DNA from: Aporrectodea caliginosa
Taxonomy: Eukaryota; Annelida; Clitellata; Crassiclitellata; Lumbricidae
DNA length: 64,000 nucleotides
Assembly: GCA_020284085.1 (NCBI GenBank)
Contig: JACEVL010000769.1
Coordinates: 1-64,000 of the forward strand
Reading direction: 5' to 3'
Shown: positions 1 through 12,034 of the stretch, in pieces
Layout of the letters: each line of letters opens with the position of its first letter
Position numbering within the stretch: the stretch's first letter is position 1
Translations under genes and position numbers: made by a program
Notes under the pieces: generated by a model
The model's input: only the letters and a program-made list of their open reading frames with translations
Database searches by the model: none
Told to the model about the DNA's origin: nothing

Positions 1-300
1 ATTTGACTTATTTGATTCTTTCTGTTAATAAAGATCTTTTAAGTTTCCTTCGTTTGTTCGTCGTCGTGTTCGAGAGGCTCGACCGCGACACTGTGAGAGC
101 TGCAAACAAATTGCATGTCAATGGACTTCGATGCCATATGATATTGCTCGGATTTAAAATTCAAAGCGCGCATTATTTTCAGTGCATACTTTGCTAGGAA
201 AACAAATTTTAAGGTCCAAATACGCTAGCTATTTGCATAGTTTTAGAAAACAATAGCAACTATACTAGGTACCTATACAGCCTAAAGTGCAGTGTGCATT

Positions 301-749
301 TGCTGATATATGACGCATCGTATGACGTCACCGGACGATGTTACCACGAGATGTCGCTAAATTGAAGAGTTAACACAGCACCACTGCTATTACTTATTAC
401 CATACCGAAATGTTTGGCAACTTTAATATATCAATCTTTTATCAAGTTTGATAAAATAAAGTAATATCCAAAAATTTTAAAATTTTAATTACTAATCGCA
501 TATTTTATATCGCTAAATAAAAAAGATTTCGTTAAACGTACGCACGAAAATGTGACGCTCTTTTGAAACACCTTTTAATCGCTATCTGCCCACGCTATAT
601 ATTCAGCGATTACACTTAACAAACATTCTTACCATACCGAAATGTTTGGCAACTTTAATATATCTTTAATATATATGACCGTATTGTATATTTTCTGCAT
701 TGTCGTCAACGGCCTTTGATGTCATAAAATGATGCGTCATATATCAGCA
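301..749. mobile_element. Short element bounded by 19-bp terminal inverted repeats
   Basis: The 19 bases at 301-319 (tgctgatatatgacgcatc) recur as an exact reverse complement at 731-749. The interior has no coding potential and includes a direct repeat (accataccgaaatgtttggc) present near 400 and 632. No clean target-site duplication is visible, so the class is unknown; part of the interior (about 670-733) matches the LINE 3' tail found downstream. Confidence 0.55.
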
Positions 750-754
750 ACATT

Positions 755-890
755 GTAAAGCTACGTCTGACACCTTTAATGGTGTCGTTCGGATGCTATA
801 AGTTTATGGTTATGATTGTATTGTATATTTTCTGCATTGTCGTCAACGGCCTTTGATGTAATAAAACGACGTTAAACTGTGGTTGTAATA
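755..890 (+). repeat. LINE 3' tail copy (solo)
   Basis: About 130 bp nearly identical to the 3' end of the RNase H LINE at 1288-3295. It contains the small hairpin gacacc-tttaat-ggtgtc and a terminal hairpin gtcgtc...gacgac-like stem followed by gttaaac. A shorter piece of the same tail lies at about 670-733. These look like severely 5'-truncated insertions. Confidence 0.7.
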
Positions 891-1140
891 ATAAGAAAAT
901 TATAAACATTACCTATTGGTTAATGAATATTCATGTTACAATATTGCTAACATTCAACTTTAGTTCTTCAATATTGCATAATGGTATGGCTTGGTTAATG
1001 TACATGAACAGTTTAAAGGAATACCTTAATCAATTATAATACATGTATGATTTGTTAGTTAATGAAAAATGTCAGGACATAATGATCACAGACAGTATGA
1101 GATGAAATACTTTATGTTTCAAAAATATTGAATATTATAG

Positions 1141-1287
1141 TGAAATTGTAAAGCTCCGTTTGACACCTTTAATGGTGTCGTTCGGATGCTATAAGTTTAT
1201 GGTTCTGATTGTATTGTATATTTTCCGTATTGTCGTCAACGGCCTTTGATGTCATAAGACGACGTTAAACTGTGGTGAAATAAATAA
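1141..1287 (+). repeat. LINE 3' tail copy immediately upstream of the LINE body
   Basis: Same tail as at 755 and 3140: hairpin gacacc/ggtgtc, then stem gtcgtc/gacgac, then gttaaactgtgg. It ends at the junction where the next LINE copy's reading frame opens (stop codon at 1285, frame open from 1288), so two truncated copies sit head to tail. Confidence 0.7.
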
Positions 1288-2718
1288 CCAACATTCTTAA
1301 ATCTTTTAAGAGCAATAAGTGGCTATGGTTGGGGAGCTTGTAAAAAAACACTTCTCACCATATATAGAGCACTAATCAGGTCTATTTTTGATTATGGTGA
1401 TGTTGCCTATTCTTCAGCCTGCAAGTCTTACTTGGATAAACTAACATGTATTCAAACTGAGGCTCTTAGATTATGTTGTGGAGTTCCAAAGGGTACTGCA
1501 GCATCAGCACTTCACAATGAATGTGGAGAATTACCACTTCATTTAAGGCGACTCCAAAATTCAATAAAATTTGGAGCTAAAATTTTGGGTAGTAAATTTC
1601 ACCCTTTTACTAGAGTTATGGAAAACCACTGGACAAATGTTTTTAGGACATCTGACAGTAGGGAACATTCAATCTATACTCGTACCTCTGACTTCTTTTC
1701 TTCACTTAGTACATCTTTCATTAGCCCCTCCTTCCCTACTTCTCCTCCTTGGTGCAACAACAAAATAGAAGTTGACTTAACTCTGAAGAAATGTGTAAAT
1801 AAGAAAAACGATCAACCTGAATTTCTAAAACAATATGCTCTAGAATTAATTTCGAAATATGACTCTTATGTACATATCTATACTGATGGGTCAAAAGTAG
1901 ATGATCTTGTTGCTGCTGCTTTCACAGTACCTAGTTTAAATGTAGATAAGAAATTTAGATTGTGTAATAATTCCAGTGTTTATGCAGCTGAATTAACTGC
2001 AATTATTGAAACTGTTTTATGGATATTAAACAACGAGTGTTACAATTATTGTAAATTTGCGATTTTCTCTGATTCATTGAGTGCTCTTACATCAATTAAG
2101 AGATCTTACTGTCAATCTAGACCTACTTTATTAAATGATTTACTATATCACATTAGCAAACTAAATTCTAATCAAATAAGATTTATTTGGATCCCAAGTC
2201 ACATTGATCTGGCAGGCAATGATAGAGCAGATACTTTGGCTAAAGAAGGTCTAACTATTGATCACATAAATTCTACTAATTATCTTGAACTTCAGGAAAT
2301 TTTTACTTTAATAAAACTTTACATAGTAAATAAATGGCAACTAGAATATAGTAATGATAATAAAGGTCATTTTTATAAATCTATTTGTCCAATTGTTAAT
2401 ACAGATATAAAATATTTAGAACCTTATAGGCATAAGGAAGTCCAAATTTCTAGATTGCGTTTAGGAGTGGCCAATACTAATCAAAGACTATTCGTTATAA
2501 AAAGGCATGCAAACGGTCTGTGTGATACTTGTAATGTCAGGGAGACAATTCATCATCTCTTAATTGAATGTAAAAAAGAAGATATTTCAGAGGTTTTAAG
2601 AAATAAATGTCAATTATATAAACATGAAATTTCTATTAAAACCCTTTTGACAGTAAATTTATTTCAGAATGAAGTGTATAGGTTAGTTAAGATAATTAAT
2701 AAAGGTAAAATTTTGTAA
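1288..2718 (+). CDS. 5'-truncated non-LTR retrotransposon ORF2: end of RT, RNase H and C-terminal zinc knuckle
   Basis: The frame is open from 1288 to the TAA at 2716, 476 codons, with no plausible ATG because the element is 5'-truncated. The first ~60 residues match the RT thumb region of LINE ORF2 proteins (WGACKKTLLTIYRALIRS, then FDYGDVAYSSA). An RNase H domain follows, with all four acidic positions visible in YTDGS, AAELTAI, SDSLSAL and GNDRAD. The C-terminus has a CDTC...HHLLIEC zinc-knuckle-like motif. RNase H in ORF2 is typical of the I/R1/Jockey/Nimb-type groups; I cannot place the clade. The endonuclease and catalytic RT core are missing, so this copy cannot move on its own, yet the remaining frame is intact, which suggests recent insertion. 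Confidence 0.85.
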   Translation, partial: PTFLNLLRAISGYGWGACKKTLLTIYRALIRSIFDYGDVAYSSACKSYLDKLTCIQTEALRLCCGVPKGTAASALHNECGELPLHLRRLQNSIKFGAKILGSKFHPFTRVMENHWTNVFRTSDSREHSIYTRTSDFFSSLSTSFISPSFPTSPPWCNNKIEVDLTLKKCVNKKNDQPEFLKQYALELISKYDSYVHIYTDGSKVDDLVAAAFTVPSLNVDKKFRLCNNSSVYAAELTAIIETVLWILNNECYNYCKFAIFSDSLSALTSIKRSYCQSRPTLLNDLLYHISKLNSNQIRFIWIPSHIDLAGNDRADTLAKEGLTIDHINSTNYLELQEIFTLIKLYIVNKWQLEYSNDNKGHFYKSICPIVNTDIKYLEPYRHKEVQISRLRLGVANTNQRLFVIKRHANGLCDTCNVRETIHHLLIECKKEDISEVLRNKCQLYKHEISIKTLLTVNLFQNEVYRLVKIINKGKIL

Positions 2719-3300
2719 ATGGATATTTTAGGTTTCTTTATGTGAATGGTTTTGTATCTTACTCAAATCTGTAAATATTTGATTGGTCTTTTACTAATAC
2801 ATTGTTATTATGCAATTATATACTGTGTTGCAATGTAAAAGAGTACTTTTAACAATTATAATATGCTTTGTTGGTTAATGGAATTTTTATTATGTATGTT
2901 AGATACATGAACAGTTTAAAAGAATAGGCCTACTTTAAACAATTATAATACATGTATACTTCTTTGGTTAATGAACATTTTTATTATAGTGTTTTTGTAA
3001 GATACATGAACAGTTTAAAAGAATACCTTAATCAATTATAATACATGTATGCTTTGTTAGTTAATGAAATTTGTCAGTACATAATAATCATAGATAGTAT
3101 GAGATGAACTACTTTATGTTGCAAAAATATTGAATATTAGTGAAATTGTAAAGCTCCGTTTGACACCTTTAATGGTGTCGTTCGGATGCTATAAGTTTCT
3201 GGTTATGATTGTATTGTATATTTTCTGCATTGTCGTCAACGGCCTTTGATGTCATAAGACGACGTTAAACTGTGGTTATAATAATAAACCAACATTCATG
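2719..3300 (+). mobile_element. 3' untranslated region and tail of the RNase H LINE
   Basis: A-T rich 3' UTR with internally repeated segments (variants of tacatgaacagtttaaa at about 2905, 3002). From 3140 it has the two-hairpin tail also found alone at 755 and 1141, ending gacgttaaactgtgg plus a short taa-rich tail before caacattc. Confidence 0.75.
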
Positions 3301-3378
3301 CCCTAGTAACTGAGTTCATATCGGAAGTAGTAGTAGTAGTAAATTCAATTCAATTCAATTTAACATTCAACTCAACCA

Positions 3379-3668
3379 ACAGAGCCAGTCCCAAGCCTAA
3401 ATAAAGGAAGAGGGCGGCACTAATGATCTTTGTAATCATAGTGTCGTTAAACTGAAACTACTACTAATCAACATTCCTTTGAACGCCCCCGAAGTGCGCT
3501 GTTAAACAAAGCTACGAAGAAATCTGTGAAATTTTTGCCATCGATGTCAATAACATTATTTTAACTCCGTCACTGCTCGTACTCTGGCAGTGCCAGTCCA
3601 AAGACTGGAGAAAGGAGGAGGGCGACGCTAATTGTCTTTGTTAAGACACATTGTCGTTAAACAGCAAT
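3379..3668 (+). repeat. Two copies of a dispersed tail repeat with hairpin plus TTAAAC end
   Basis: Copies at about 3379-3455 and 3565-3668 share the core gccagtcc-aag...ggaggagggcgacgctaat, then a loop, then gtgtcgttaaac. The stem cgacgc/gtgtcg is the same one that ends the tRNA-headed SINE at 13312 and 53187. Further copies: 5961-6063 (+), 8186-8262 (-), 12731-12880 (-, two pieces), 23698-23812 (-, two pieces) and 47685-47727 (-). Confidence 0.65.
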
Positions 3669-4185
3669 TAATCAACCAATAACGACCTTTCTAAAGCCAG
3701 AACTAATCGATAGGGCCAGCAGTCACGACAAAAAGTTCAAAAGTCACGATAGGATCTTGCAAAAAGAGAAATGGGCGAAAATCACGGCAAATTCACGGCA
3801 TGAAGTCACGCTTTTATTTGCTAAAATCCTGCCAAACAACAACAACGCAGATAACAAATGTTTAATGCCGCAAAATTGTCAGTGTAACGTCCTGCATCAA
3901 AGCACATTTGTATTTACTAAGATAAACCTAATCATATCAATACATTTACCGCTTTCTTCATGATCATAAAATAATAAACAATTTAATTTGCGATAATGCG
4001 AAACTTGGTGGGCTAAGATCGGCGTCGGGACAACCCCTCTGATAGGGCGCAGCGCTCGTGAATAAGTTGGTGCCCTGCGCTCAGCTTTGGTGCCCTGCGC
4101 TCAGCTTTAAAATGACGTTTTCGAAATTTCGGTATTACGATTACGAAGCCAACGACTCTGACAAAATTGTCCAAGACAAGACTGC

Positions 4186-4320
4186 TGCTGCTGCTGCTTC
4201 TGCTGCTGCTGACTGCTGCTGCTGCTTCTGCTGCTACTGCTGCAGCTGGTGCTGCTACTGCTACTGCTACTGCTACTGCTACTGCTACTGCTACTGCTAC
4301 TGCTACTGCTACTGCTACTG

Positions 4321-4409
<89 letters not shown>

Positions 4410-4429
4410 ACTACTACTACTACTACTAA
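4186..4429 (+). repeat. CTG/CTA trinucleotide microsatellite
   Basis: Nearly pure (CTG)n interleaved with CTA units, about 240 bp. It gives long homopolymeric open frames in several phases (poly-Cys, poly-Leu, poly-Ser); these are artefacts of the repeat. Confidence 0.95.
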
Positions 4430-4762
4430 GCAATCAATGAATTGGACTCTGGAATTGGTATGAGATCAAGAATACATAAATTTTCTCGCGTCAAACCCGC
4501 GACACATAAATAAAAGTAAGCGCTCTTTCCCGATTAGTAACGTCTGTATAGGAAGGTCTTGGAATCTGTTATTGAGTAGATCCATTTCTCTTTCTCCAAC
4601 CATCCATCCCTCCCTTTCCTCCCTTTCCTCCCTCCATCCACCTTCAGCGGAACCTGAATGGAAAACACGATGGTTGCAAGGAAGCAGGATTTATGGAAGA
4701 GAGTAAATTATCCATCCGATTAATCACCTGAGTAAGCTGTACTAACGACGGACACAGGTCTG

Positions 4763-4928
4763 TCTGTCTCTGTCTGTCTCTGTCTGACTCTGTCTGACTC
4801 TCTCTATATCTCTCTGTCTCTCTGTTTGTCTCTGTCTGTCTCTGTCTGTCTCTGTCTCTGTCTGTCTGTCTGTCTCTGTCTGTCTGTCTGTCTATCTCTG
4901 TCTCTGTCTGTCTGTCTCTGTCTCTGTC

Positions 4929-4967
<39 letters not shown>

Positions 4968-5155
4968 GTGCCTCTCTGTACCTCTATCTTTCTGTCTCTC
5001 TGTCTCTGTCTGTCTGTGTCTCTTTGTCTGTCTCTGTCTCTCTTTGCATCTCTCTGCCTCTCTCTCCGTCTGTCTCCGTCTTTCTGTCTCTCTCTGTGCC
5101 TCTATCTTTCTGTCTCTCTGTCTCTGTCTGTCTCTCTCTATCTCACGCTCTCTCT
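4763..5155 (+). repeat. TCTG/TCTC tetranucleotide-dinucleotide array
   Basis: Imperfect (TCTG)n and (TC)n array of about 390 bp. Apparent Arg/Glu/Thr-rich or Leu/Ser-rich open frames on either strand are repeat artefacts. Confidence 0.95.
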
Positions 5156-5457
5156 CACGGCTGTAGAATCTCCTCAAATGCGCAACATAAATAAAATTAT
5201 TGTGACCTATTATATAGGTCCGCACGAACCAGACACTTTTATACATGTACACGATTTTGAAAAAGAGACAGCTTGCGGTATATTGCAATTGCAGACATTC
5301 ACCATGCTTGCCGACGACAAGAGAAATGATGTCTATGAGAGTTGGGGCACGTTAGCGACCCTTATTAGCAATATAATAGGCATTAGCACTTTATATACAG
5401 ACTGCAATTTATATATATATATATATATATCTGGGATATATTATTATATATATATAT

Positions 5458-5712
5458 GTACGTATACTGACAGTTCTAGTTTGGTTTGTAAGTGATGCAA
5501 AACTACAGCTCTGCAATAGCGGAAACACTGAGGTTCAGTGAATACCGATGATGATCTATAATTCATATGATGAGAGTTTGTCTGGCATATATATAAATAA
5601 AAATATATAAATAAATATATATATATTCATATATATATATACATATATATATAATGCAGAGCTGTAGTTTTGCATCACTTACAAACCAAACTAGAACTGT
5701 CAGTATACGTAC
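5458..5712. repeat. 58-bp perfect inverted repeat (foldback)
   Basis: The segment 5458-5515 is repeated exactly in reverse complement at 5655-5712, with a 139-bp AT-rich spacer. Tracts of (AT)n lie outside the left arm and inside the spacer. It can form a long hairpin or cruciform. No transposase frame is present. Confidence 0.85.
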
Positions 5713-5960
5713 GCACGCTAAATAGAGAAAGCATCGAAGCCCTTCGCGTTGCCAGGCAACGGTAATTCGTTTCTTTCTAAAGGATGACCACAGCAGATGT
5801 CGCCCCTTGTTACGAATGAAGAAGGTTCCGAATGCTCGATGATTTTGCCTGATTATGTTTTTTCTCTGCGCCGAGATTTATCTTCTATCAGGATTCTTGG
5901 TGCGTTAAAAACGACCGTGCTTAAGAGCCGCAGCCTAGGATACATCTCGTGTAGATTGCA

Positions 5961-6063
5961 ACTCCGCCACTGATCGTACTCTGTCAGTGCCAGTCCCAAG
6001 CCTGGATAAAGGAGGAGGGCGACGCTTATGGTCTTTGTTACCACACAGTGTTCGTTAAACAGT
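5961..6063 (+). repeat. Dispersed tail repeat (hairpin plus TTAAAC)
   Basis: Same family as at 3379 and 3565: cagtgccagtcccaagcctg, ggaggagggcgacgct, then gttcgttaaacagt. Confidence 0.65.
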
Positions 6064-6286
6064 AAACAGGCAAATATAGGTTGCATGTAACGTTGGCTAT
6101 ATCTCAATCGCTTGCAGTATATCTCGTGCGGAGTAGCAAGGTACAGAGCACGCACTGGTTCTTATAGATCATAGATGTGTGTATGGCGGAGATATCCCAA
6201 TTGTGAGCGATCAGGAAGTTATGGTGGCTGAGGAATTCGAACAGGAGTAAGGCAAGAGAGAGCCAATAGAACCAGATACTTGTGTA

Positions 6287-6436
6287 CAGGCACGTAGCGA
6301 GACTTAAAGGAGGCAACTTCACAGACCATTGGCAAAATCCTGGTCATTGGGGTCATTAGTCAATAGAAGTTCCAGTATATAAAACAAGCAAGAGGAGGCA
6401 ACTGCCTCCTCATGCCTCAATGTAGCTACGCCTATG
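6287..6436. mobile_element. hAT-like MITE, 150 bp
   Basis: Perfect 8-bp target-site duplication cttgtgta at 6279-6286 and 6437-6444. The ends are imperfect inverted repeats (caggcacgtagc... / ...gctacgcctatg). An 8-bp duplication and CA-start termini are typical of hAT elements. Non-coding. Confidence 0.75.
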
Positions 6437-6665
6437 CTTGTGTATCTGTAAAACTTTTATATTTAGAATGCTTTATTCATATTGATTAATTGATTGCATA
6501 TTATTATATAATGATGTATGTACACCGGAATGCGTATTGCAGCTGGTTCAAGAATAAAGAATATACTTACTTACTTTATACGGCACACGTTTTTTGCTGT
6601 CGAATACATTCACTGTGTTTGACAACCAGATAAATCATGATTGTGGAGTTGTGGCCAAATAAATA

Positions 6666-6897
6666 TGTCCTATGGGAGTCTGGCACGTTATTAACTAATC
6701 CTAGAAGCATTGTTAAAAATAACTTTATAGGCCTACAGCCCTACACTTTGCATACAATTTTAATAATGTTATTATTGAAGACTAGGATGAAGGAATTATG
6801 ACATTGAACGTTGTTGGTAATTATAATAAAGTATGGCACCGTTATGAAGGTGTCTAAATGGAACTTTATATTTCCTGCAGTATTTAGTATTCCGTGA

Positions 6898-6968
<71 letters not shown>

Positions 6969-7274
6969 GTCACCTTTTTCAGCGTCTGTCCGTTTGCACA
7001 CAGCGCTTTAATGCAGTGGCATTCAGAGGCACTTTTGACCAGCACGATGGGGACGAGAACCTTTGACAAAGTAGTTTAGTTTCTTAGAGCCTGAGGGATC
7101 TTTTCTGCCTCGGGCGAAAAAAAATAATAATGTCTTATGGGAGTCTGGCACGTAATAATAATTCATACAATTTGCATACAATTATTAAAATTGTATGCAA
7201 AGTGTAGGCCTATAAAGTTATTTTTAACAATGCTTCTAGGATTAGTTAATAACGTGCCAGACTCCCATAGGACA
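6666..7274. repeat. Large inverted repeat with nested arms
   Basis: An arm of roughly 95-110 bp at 6666-6777 (tgtcctatgggagtctggca, then gcacgttattaactaatcc) recurs in reverse complement at about 7181-7274, with small indels. A third, shorter copy of the terminal motif is at 7128-7153. An (AAT)n array (6897-6968) and a partial repeat lie in the spacer. It resembles a foldback transposon; I see no target-site duplication. Confidence 0.65.
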
Positions 7275-7527
7275 TTATTATTATAATAATAATATTATTA
7301 TGAACTAGGCCGTCGTATGTCTTTCACTGGTGGCGACAGACGCGAGACATCATTCCTTTTCCAACGTCTGTCTGTTTGCGTCCAACGCTATAACTTGGTC
7401 GCATTCAACGGCACTTTTCCTGCAAACCCTGAAGACGAGGCCTGACCCTCCAGACAAATTTCCTGCTCCTTATAGCAATTTTTCATAAATCCTGAGGGAT
7501 CCTTGATACCTCGGGTAAAAAAAAATA

Positions 7528-7695
7528 ATAATAATAATAATAACATCTTTTCTTTAATGAAGCGCCTGACAAACGCACTGCGCTGTACATGTACATGTTA
7601 TGGCGATTAAACAATCCACAAGAACACAAATGACAGAAGACATAAATCTTGACTACTAACAGAACAGCCTGCAATAAACGGCGCTAATAGCAGCC
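7528..7695 (-). mobile_element. ATT-tailed short retroposon, copy 1
   Basis: On the minus strand it reads a conserved body (tgtcaggcgctt at its 3' side, gctgttctgttagtagt at its 5' side) ending in an (ATT)n tail. Other copies: 10150-10413 (+), 16402-16500 (-), 23200-23330 (+), 50577-50725 (-). No ORF; probably a SINE or truncated LINE tail. Confidence 0.65.
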
Positions 7696-8185
7696 TACAA
7701 AGCATGTCCGCCTAGGCCTACGGCTCTCGATCTCGGTACCTCTCGCTCCCTATGCCAGTGTGTTATCCAATGCGCTATCAGCCCCCCCCGCTCCCAATAC
7801 ACTGTTGTCATTGAAATCAACTTTTTATGAACACAATATGACTTTTAATTGGTGCCCTGAATTTGCCGTGAATTTGGCAATTATTAAAAAGTATGCCGTG
7901 ACTAATTCACTTTTTGACAGTGATTTTCGTCTACCCCTACTCATATTCTAATAGCAGTTTCCAATTTCCATTGTTTAGCGACATTTTACGGTTATAATTG
8001 CTTTGTATTCATTAGTGACTAGTCACAAAGATAATTTCTATGTAGCGATTGTTGAAAATATATAATTTCGTGGGTAAGCGTTTTAAGGGTGTCTAAAGTG
8101 GACGCTGTTTGTTTACATTGTGCTTAGCGACATCTTTTGGTTGTCAGCGCAGTTAACGTCGGCTTGGTTGGTCAGTTGCTATTTA

Positions 8186-8316
8186 ATGACACTGTGTTAT
8201 AACAAAGATGATTAGCGTTGCCCTCCTCCTTTATCCATGATAGGGACTGGCACTACCACAGGTAAGGTATTATTATTTTTTCATCATCGTCATCATCATC
8301 ATCATCATCATCGTCA

Positions 8317-8357
<41 letters not shown>

Positions 8358-8380
8358 TTTGTTGTTGTTGTTGTTGTTGT
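8186..8380 (-). repeat. Tail repeat (minus) next to a TCA/TCG/TTG microsatellite
   Basis: 8186-8262 is a reverse copy of the tail repeat (gcgttgccctcctcctttat, gggactggcac). 8283-8380 is a compound trinucleotide array of tca, tcg and ttg units. Confidence 0.7.
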
Positions 8381-9775
8381 ATGAAGATTTATTAAGCGCA
8401 TGTTGGTAAAACTAAATACACTGCAGAAGAGCTAATGCGATTTCGTTGATCGTTGGAGAAATGTATTCTAATTGCGTCTGTCTATTGGACAATGCCAAGT
8501 CGATAGATCTGTTTAATGCGAACAATGTCTGAAGAGGCTAACACGGGTGGAACAGTGTTAGATTCACCTCATGAATAATTCATTAGCCGGCAAAGCACCA
8601 CGTGATCAGAGACATTTTATCGTACGGTTTTCTAAATGCGATGCCCTTTCGATGCGGGATTTCCATCATGGAAAGCCTTCTTGTGGGCAGGTTTTCCGTG
8701 ATGGATTTTCACGTCCGGCTTCATAGCGATGGGTCTTGATAGCCACCAGGCTTTGCCTTTAATCTTCCAGGAGTATTTTCCTTAAGGTAAATAATAATTA
8801 TTGTTTCGTTAATCCAGCTTCTGTTGAAGCAACGACTTAGTTTCATCAATCCAGCTTCCACTCACGGAAACAATTATTTCCACCAGTGCTGCGTTTATTT
8901 AAGCAACGAATTAGTTTAATCAATCCAACTTCCATTTAGGCAAGAAATTATTTTCATCAATCCAGCTTCCATTTTAAAGTGCAATACAAAATAATTTGGC
9001 AACGTAAACTACAGTTTAACCGAGTCACGGCTCTCCGCCTGTGACGTTGTATCCATGGTCGTTGGGTCCATCTTTTTGCCGCTTCGACTCATTGTATGGT
9101 AACATATAAGTTTGTCAGACGTTCGCAAAATATTGTTCGAATTCGCGAATACGACTTATAATATGACCGCTCTTTTACAATAGCAATTGTCGACTTCGCC
9201 ATGTTGTGATCGAATTGATTGGTAAAATATGAGCTGTAATATTTTATTCCACAATGCGGAAACTCAAATAATTATTTTGTTCGGAGATGAATCCGTTTAT
9301 TTATGTTGCGCCCGCGGCGGATTAATAATCCCCAGAGGGCTCACTCTATCAAGCTATCTATATACCCGAAGTTAGAGTTAGCTGTACAGAGCTTTAGTAA
9401 TACAAAATGTCATGAAGCCATAAGTCAACGCCTTTACAATTTTTCCAATATTTATTATAATACAGTACCTTTGATAGGTGATAAATGGTACCGGGATATT
9501 GTATATAATGTATTGTATTGTATGTGATGTATATATACTATAACTATAATTATATATAATTATATGATGTATATAATTAAGATGTGAAGAAACGGGTGCA
9601 TTGGAAAGCAATGGTTTCTTTCCGTGATCCTCGGTTCGCTTGTGCATCAGGAAGTACGATAGTCAGACTCAGTTGCCATGGAAGCGATCAATTCTTCTAA
9701 TTCGTTATTTAAGATCACTGCGTGAGACGTAGTTATAGAAGCAATCTGTTAATTAAAGCGCGTCATGTGCACCGG
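8381..9775. other. Region without recognisable genes
   Basis: No splice-consistent coding segment or known domain is visible. 8815-8995 holds three loose copies of a segment containing aatccagcttcc (near 8811, 8851, 8926 and 8960). The rest appears to be unique AT-rich DNA. Confidence 0.5.
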
Positions 9776-9790
9776 CCGCCAGGGGGCTCC
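9776..9790 (+). promoter_or_regulatory. Strong match to the CTCF core motif
   Basis: ccgccagggggctcc fits the bilaterian CTCF core (CCnCCAGGGGGC). It is a single sequence match with no other support, located about 4.7 kb upstream of the receptor gene start. Confidence 0.3.
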
Positions 9791-10067
9791 AAACGTCCAA
9801 GAAGAAAAATGGCCCGGAAACTCATTTTTGCGGTTTTACCTAAAGCGCTAATGTATTGGTAATTTAGACCACGTTTCAGGAGAAAAGCCGGGATTTCGGA
9901 CGATGTAATTTTTTTTATTTGTACGGAAATTATACAATTTTGGTTTTGTCAGTCTTTTAATTACGAACTGAGCTGAGCGCATCTTTTACAATTTATCTCA
10001 TGCTATTTTCTCATTATTGCCGTTGTTTTAGTCAGTTATGACTGCATTTCTTTTGGATTGAATTATT

Positions 10068-10610
<543 letters not shown>

Positions 10611-10984
10611 TTTTTCTCTTCTGCAACACGTGCGTGTCGATTTAGGTTTCGTTCAATATATGCAGACTTTCGGTGCTTCAGAAATCCCATTCTTCCTAAT
10701 TGATTCTCTCTCTTATTCAGTTGCATCGTTCTAAACGACCCACTTTGATGGACTCGATATTATTGATACGTAGACTACTTGCTATTGAAAAAGGTCCTAG
10801 AAAGGTGCTGTGCAAATACCAGTTTGTACGTATGTATGTATGCGTGCTCCTGAGTAGTAACCTTGAAGGGTCGCTATACAAATCTTCGCAATTAACGCTT
10901 GTATGTATTTGTCTGTATATATATATACATACATGCGAGTATTGCATGTATGCATATGTGTACGTATGTAGGTATGTATTTAGC

Positions 10985-11125
10985 TTTGTATGTATGTATG
11001 TATGTATGTATGTATGTATGTATGTATGTATGTATGTATGTATGTTTGCATGCATGCACGTATGTATGCATGGATGAATGCATCTATGTATGTATGTATG
11101 TTAGTATGTTTTAACGTATGTATGT
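10985..11125 (+). repeat. TATG tetranucleotide array
   Basis: Pure (TATG)n from about 10988 to 11045, with decayed units to 11125. Met/Cys/Val/Tyr open frames here are artefacts. Further (TATG)n arrays lie in chitinase introns. Confidence 0.95.
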
Positions 11126-11257
11126 ATGCATATATATGCGTGTGTCAATGCGTATGCATGTATGTGTATATTTATGCATATATATATAGCGCCTTTAGCT
11201 GCCTCGCAAAAGCATTACCAACGGTAGACCTTCTATGCATACATAGAAGGCTTTAAT

Positions 11258-11444
11258 CAGAGGCGGCCTTTGATAGTTTTGTGCTATAGGCAGGGACAAA
11301 CATGCCACCCTTTTTTAAATCTAATAGTTAAATTTCAAGAAAAAATATGCTTTTCTTGCTTTATTTTGCCGGAAATTTGCCGCCCCTTGAAAAATGCCGC
11401 TCTAGGCAGCCGCCTATATCGCCCTATACCTAAAAGCGGCTCTG
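11258..11444. mobile_element. hAT-like MITE, 187 bp
   Basis: 8-bp target-site duplication gctttaat at 11250-11257 and 11445-11452. Termini cagaggcggcc / agcggctctg are inverted. Interior is non-coding and also contains inverted gccgc segments. Confidence 0.8.
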
Positions 11445-12034
11445 GCTTTAATAACTTCATGCATTTGTCCTGTGTTTGAACTTTAAAGAACAATTTCAGA
11501 CGTGTGCCATAAAACGGTTTACTGCTTAATTCGTAATTAATTCTATTCTTTCAAGGAAACTTTTACTGCTGTTGTATACTGTTATGGTCTACCACACAGG
11601 CTCCTATATACGCCAGGGACATTTCTATTTATACAGCGCTATGTTAGAAACAAGCATAAACAACAAACAAGCTGATATAACCGTGTACAACGTGCGATTT
11701 GTAGAGGAAACGGGTACTGCCCCCACCCGGTTTAGTTTACCCATACATTCTTTAGTATACTCGTAGATCTTCCCGTACTGGTGGCCACGATAAAGTCGCA
11801 CCCTCCGTATGTAAACGAACATGCATAGATTCCGATAAACACAAGCTAAGCAGTTACCCCGTGTTGAGCTTATTCTGTAAACAGTTAAACTAAACTTAGT
11901 GCGTGGACCGTAAAAAGAAAATAAATGCCACCGTCTTCCTGACACGAGAATTAGCCAATTTCAGGCAGTTGCTGTTATCACGGAATTTTCCAAGCAACTT
12001 ACGACTTCCCTAGCTTAAAATTCACAGTCAACGT

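Noticed and set aside
4058..4440. Cys-, Leu- or Ser-rich protein genes over the CTG array
   Set aside because: All six frames stay open because the sequence is a trinucleotide repeat; no flanking exon or domain.
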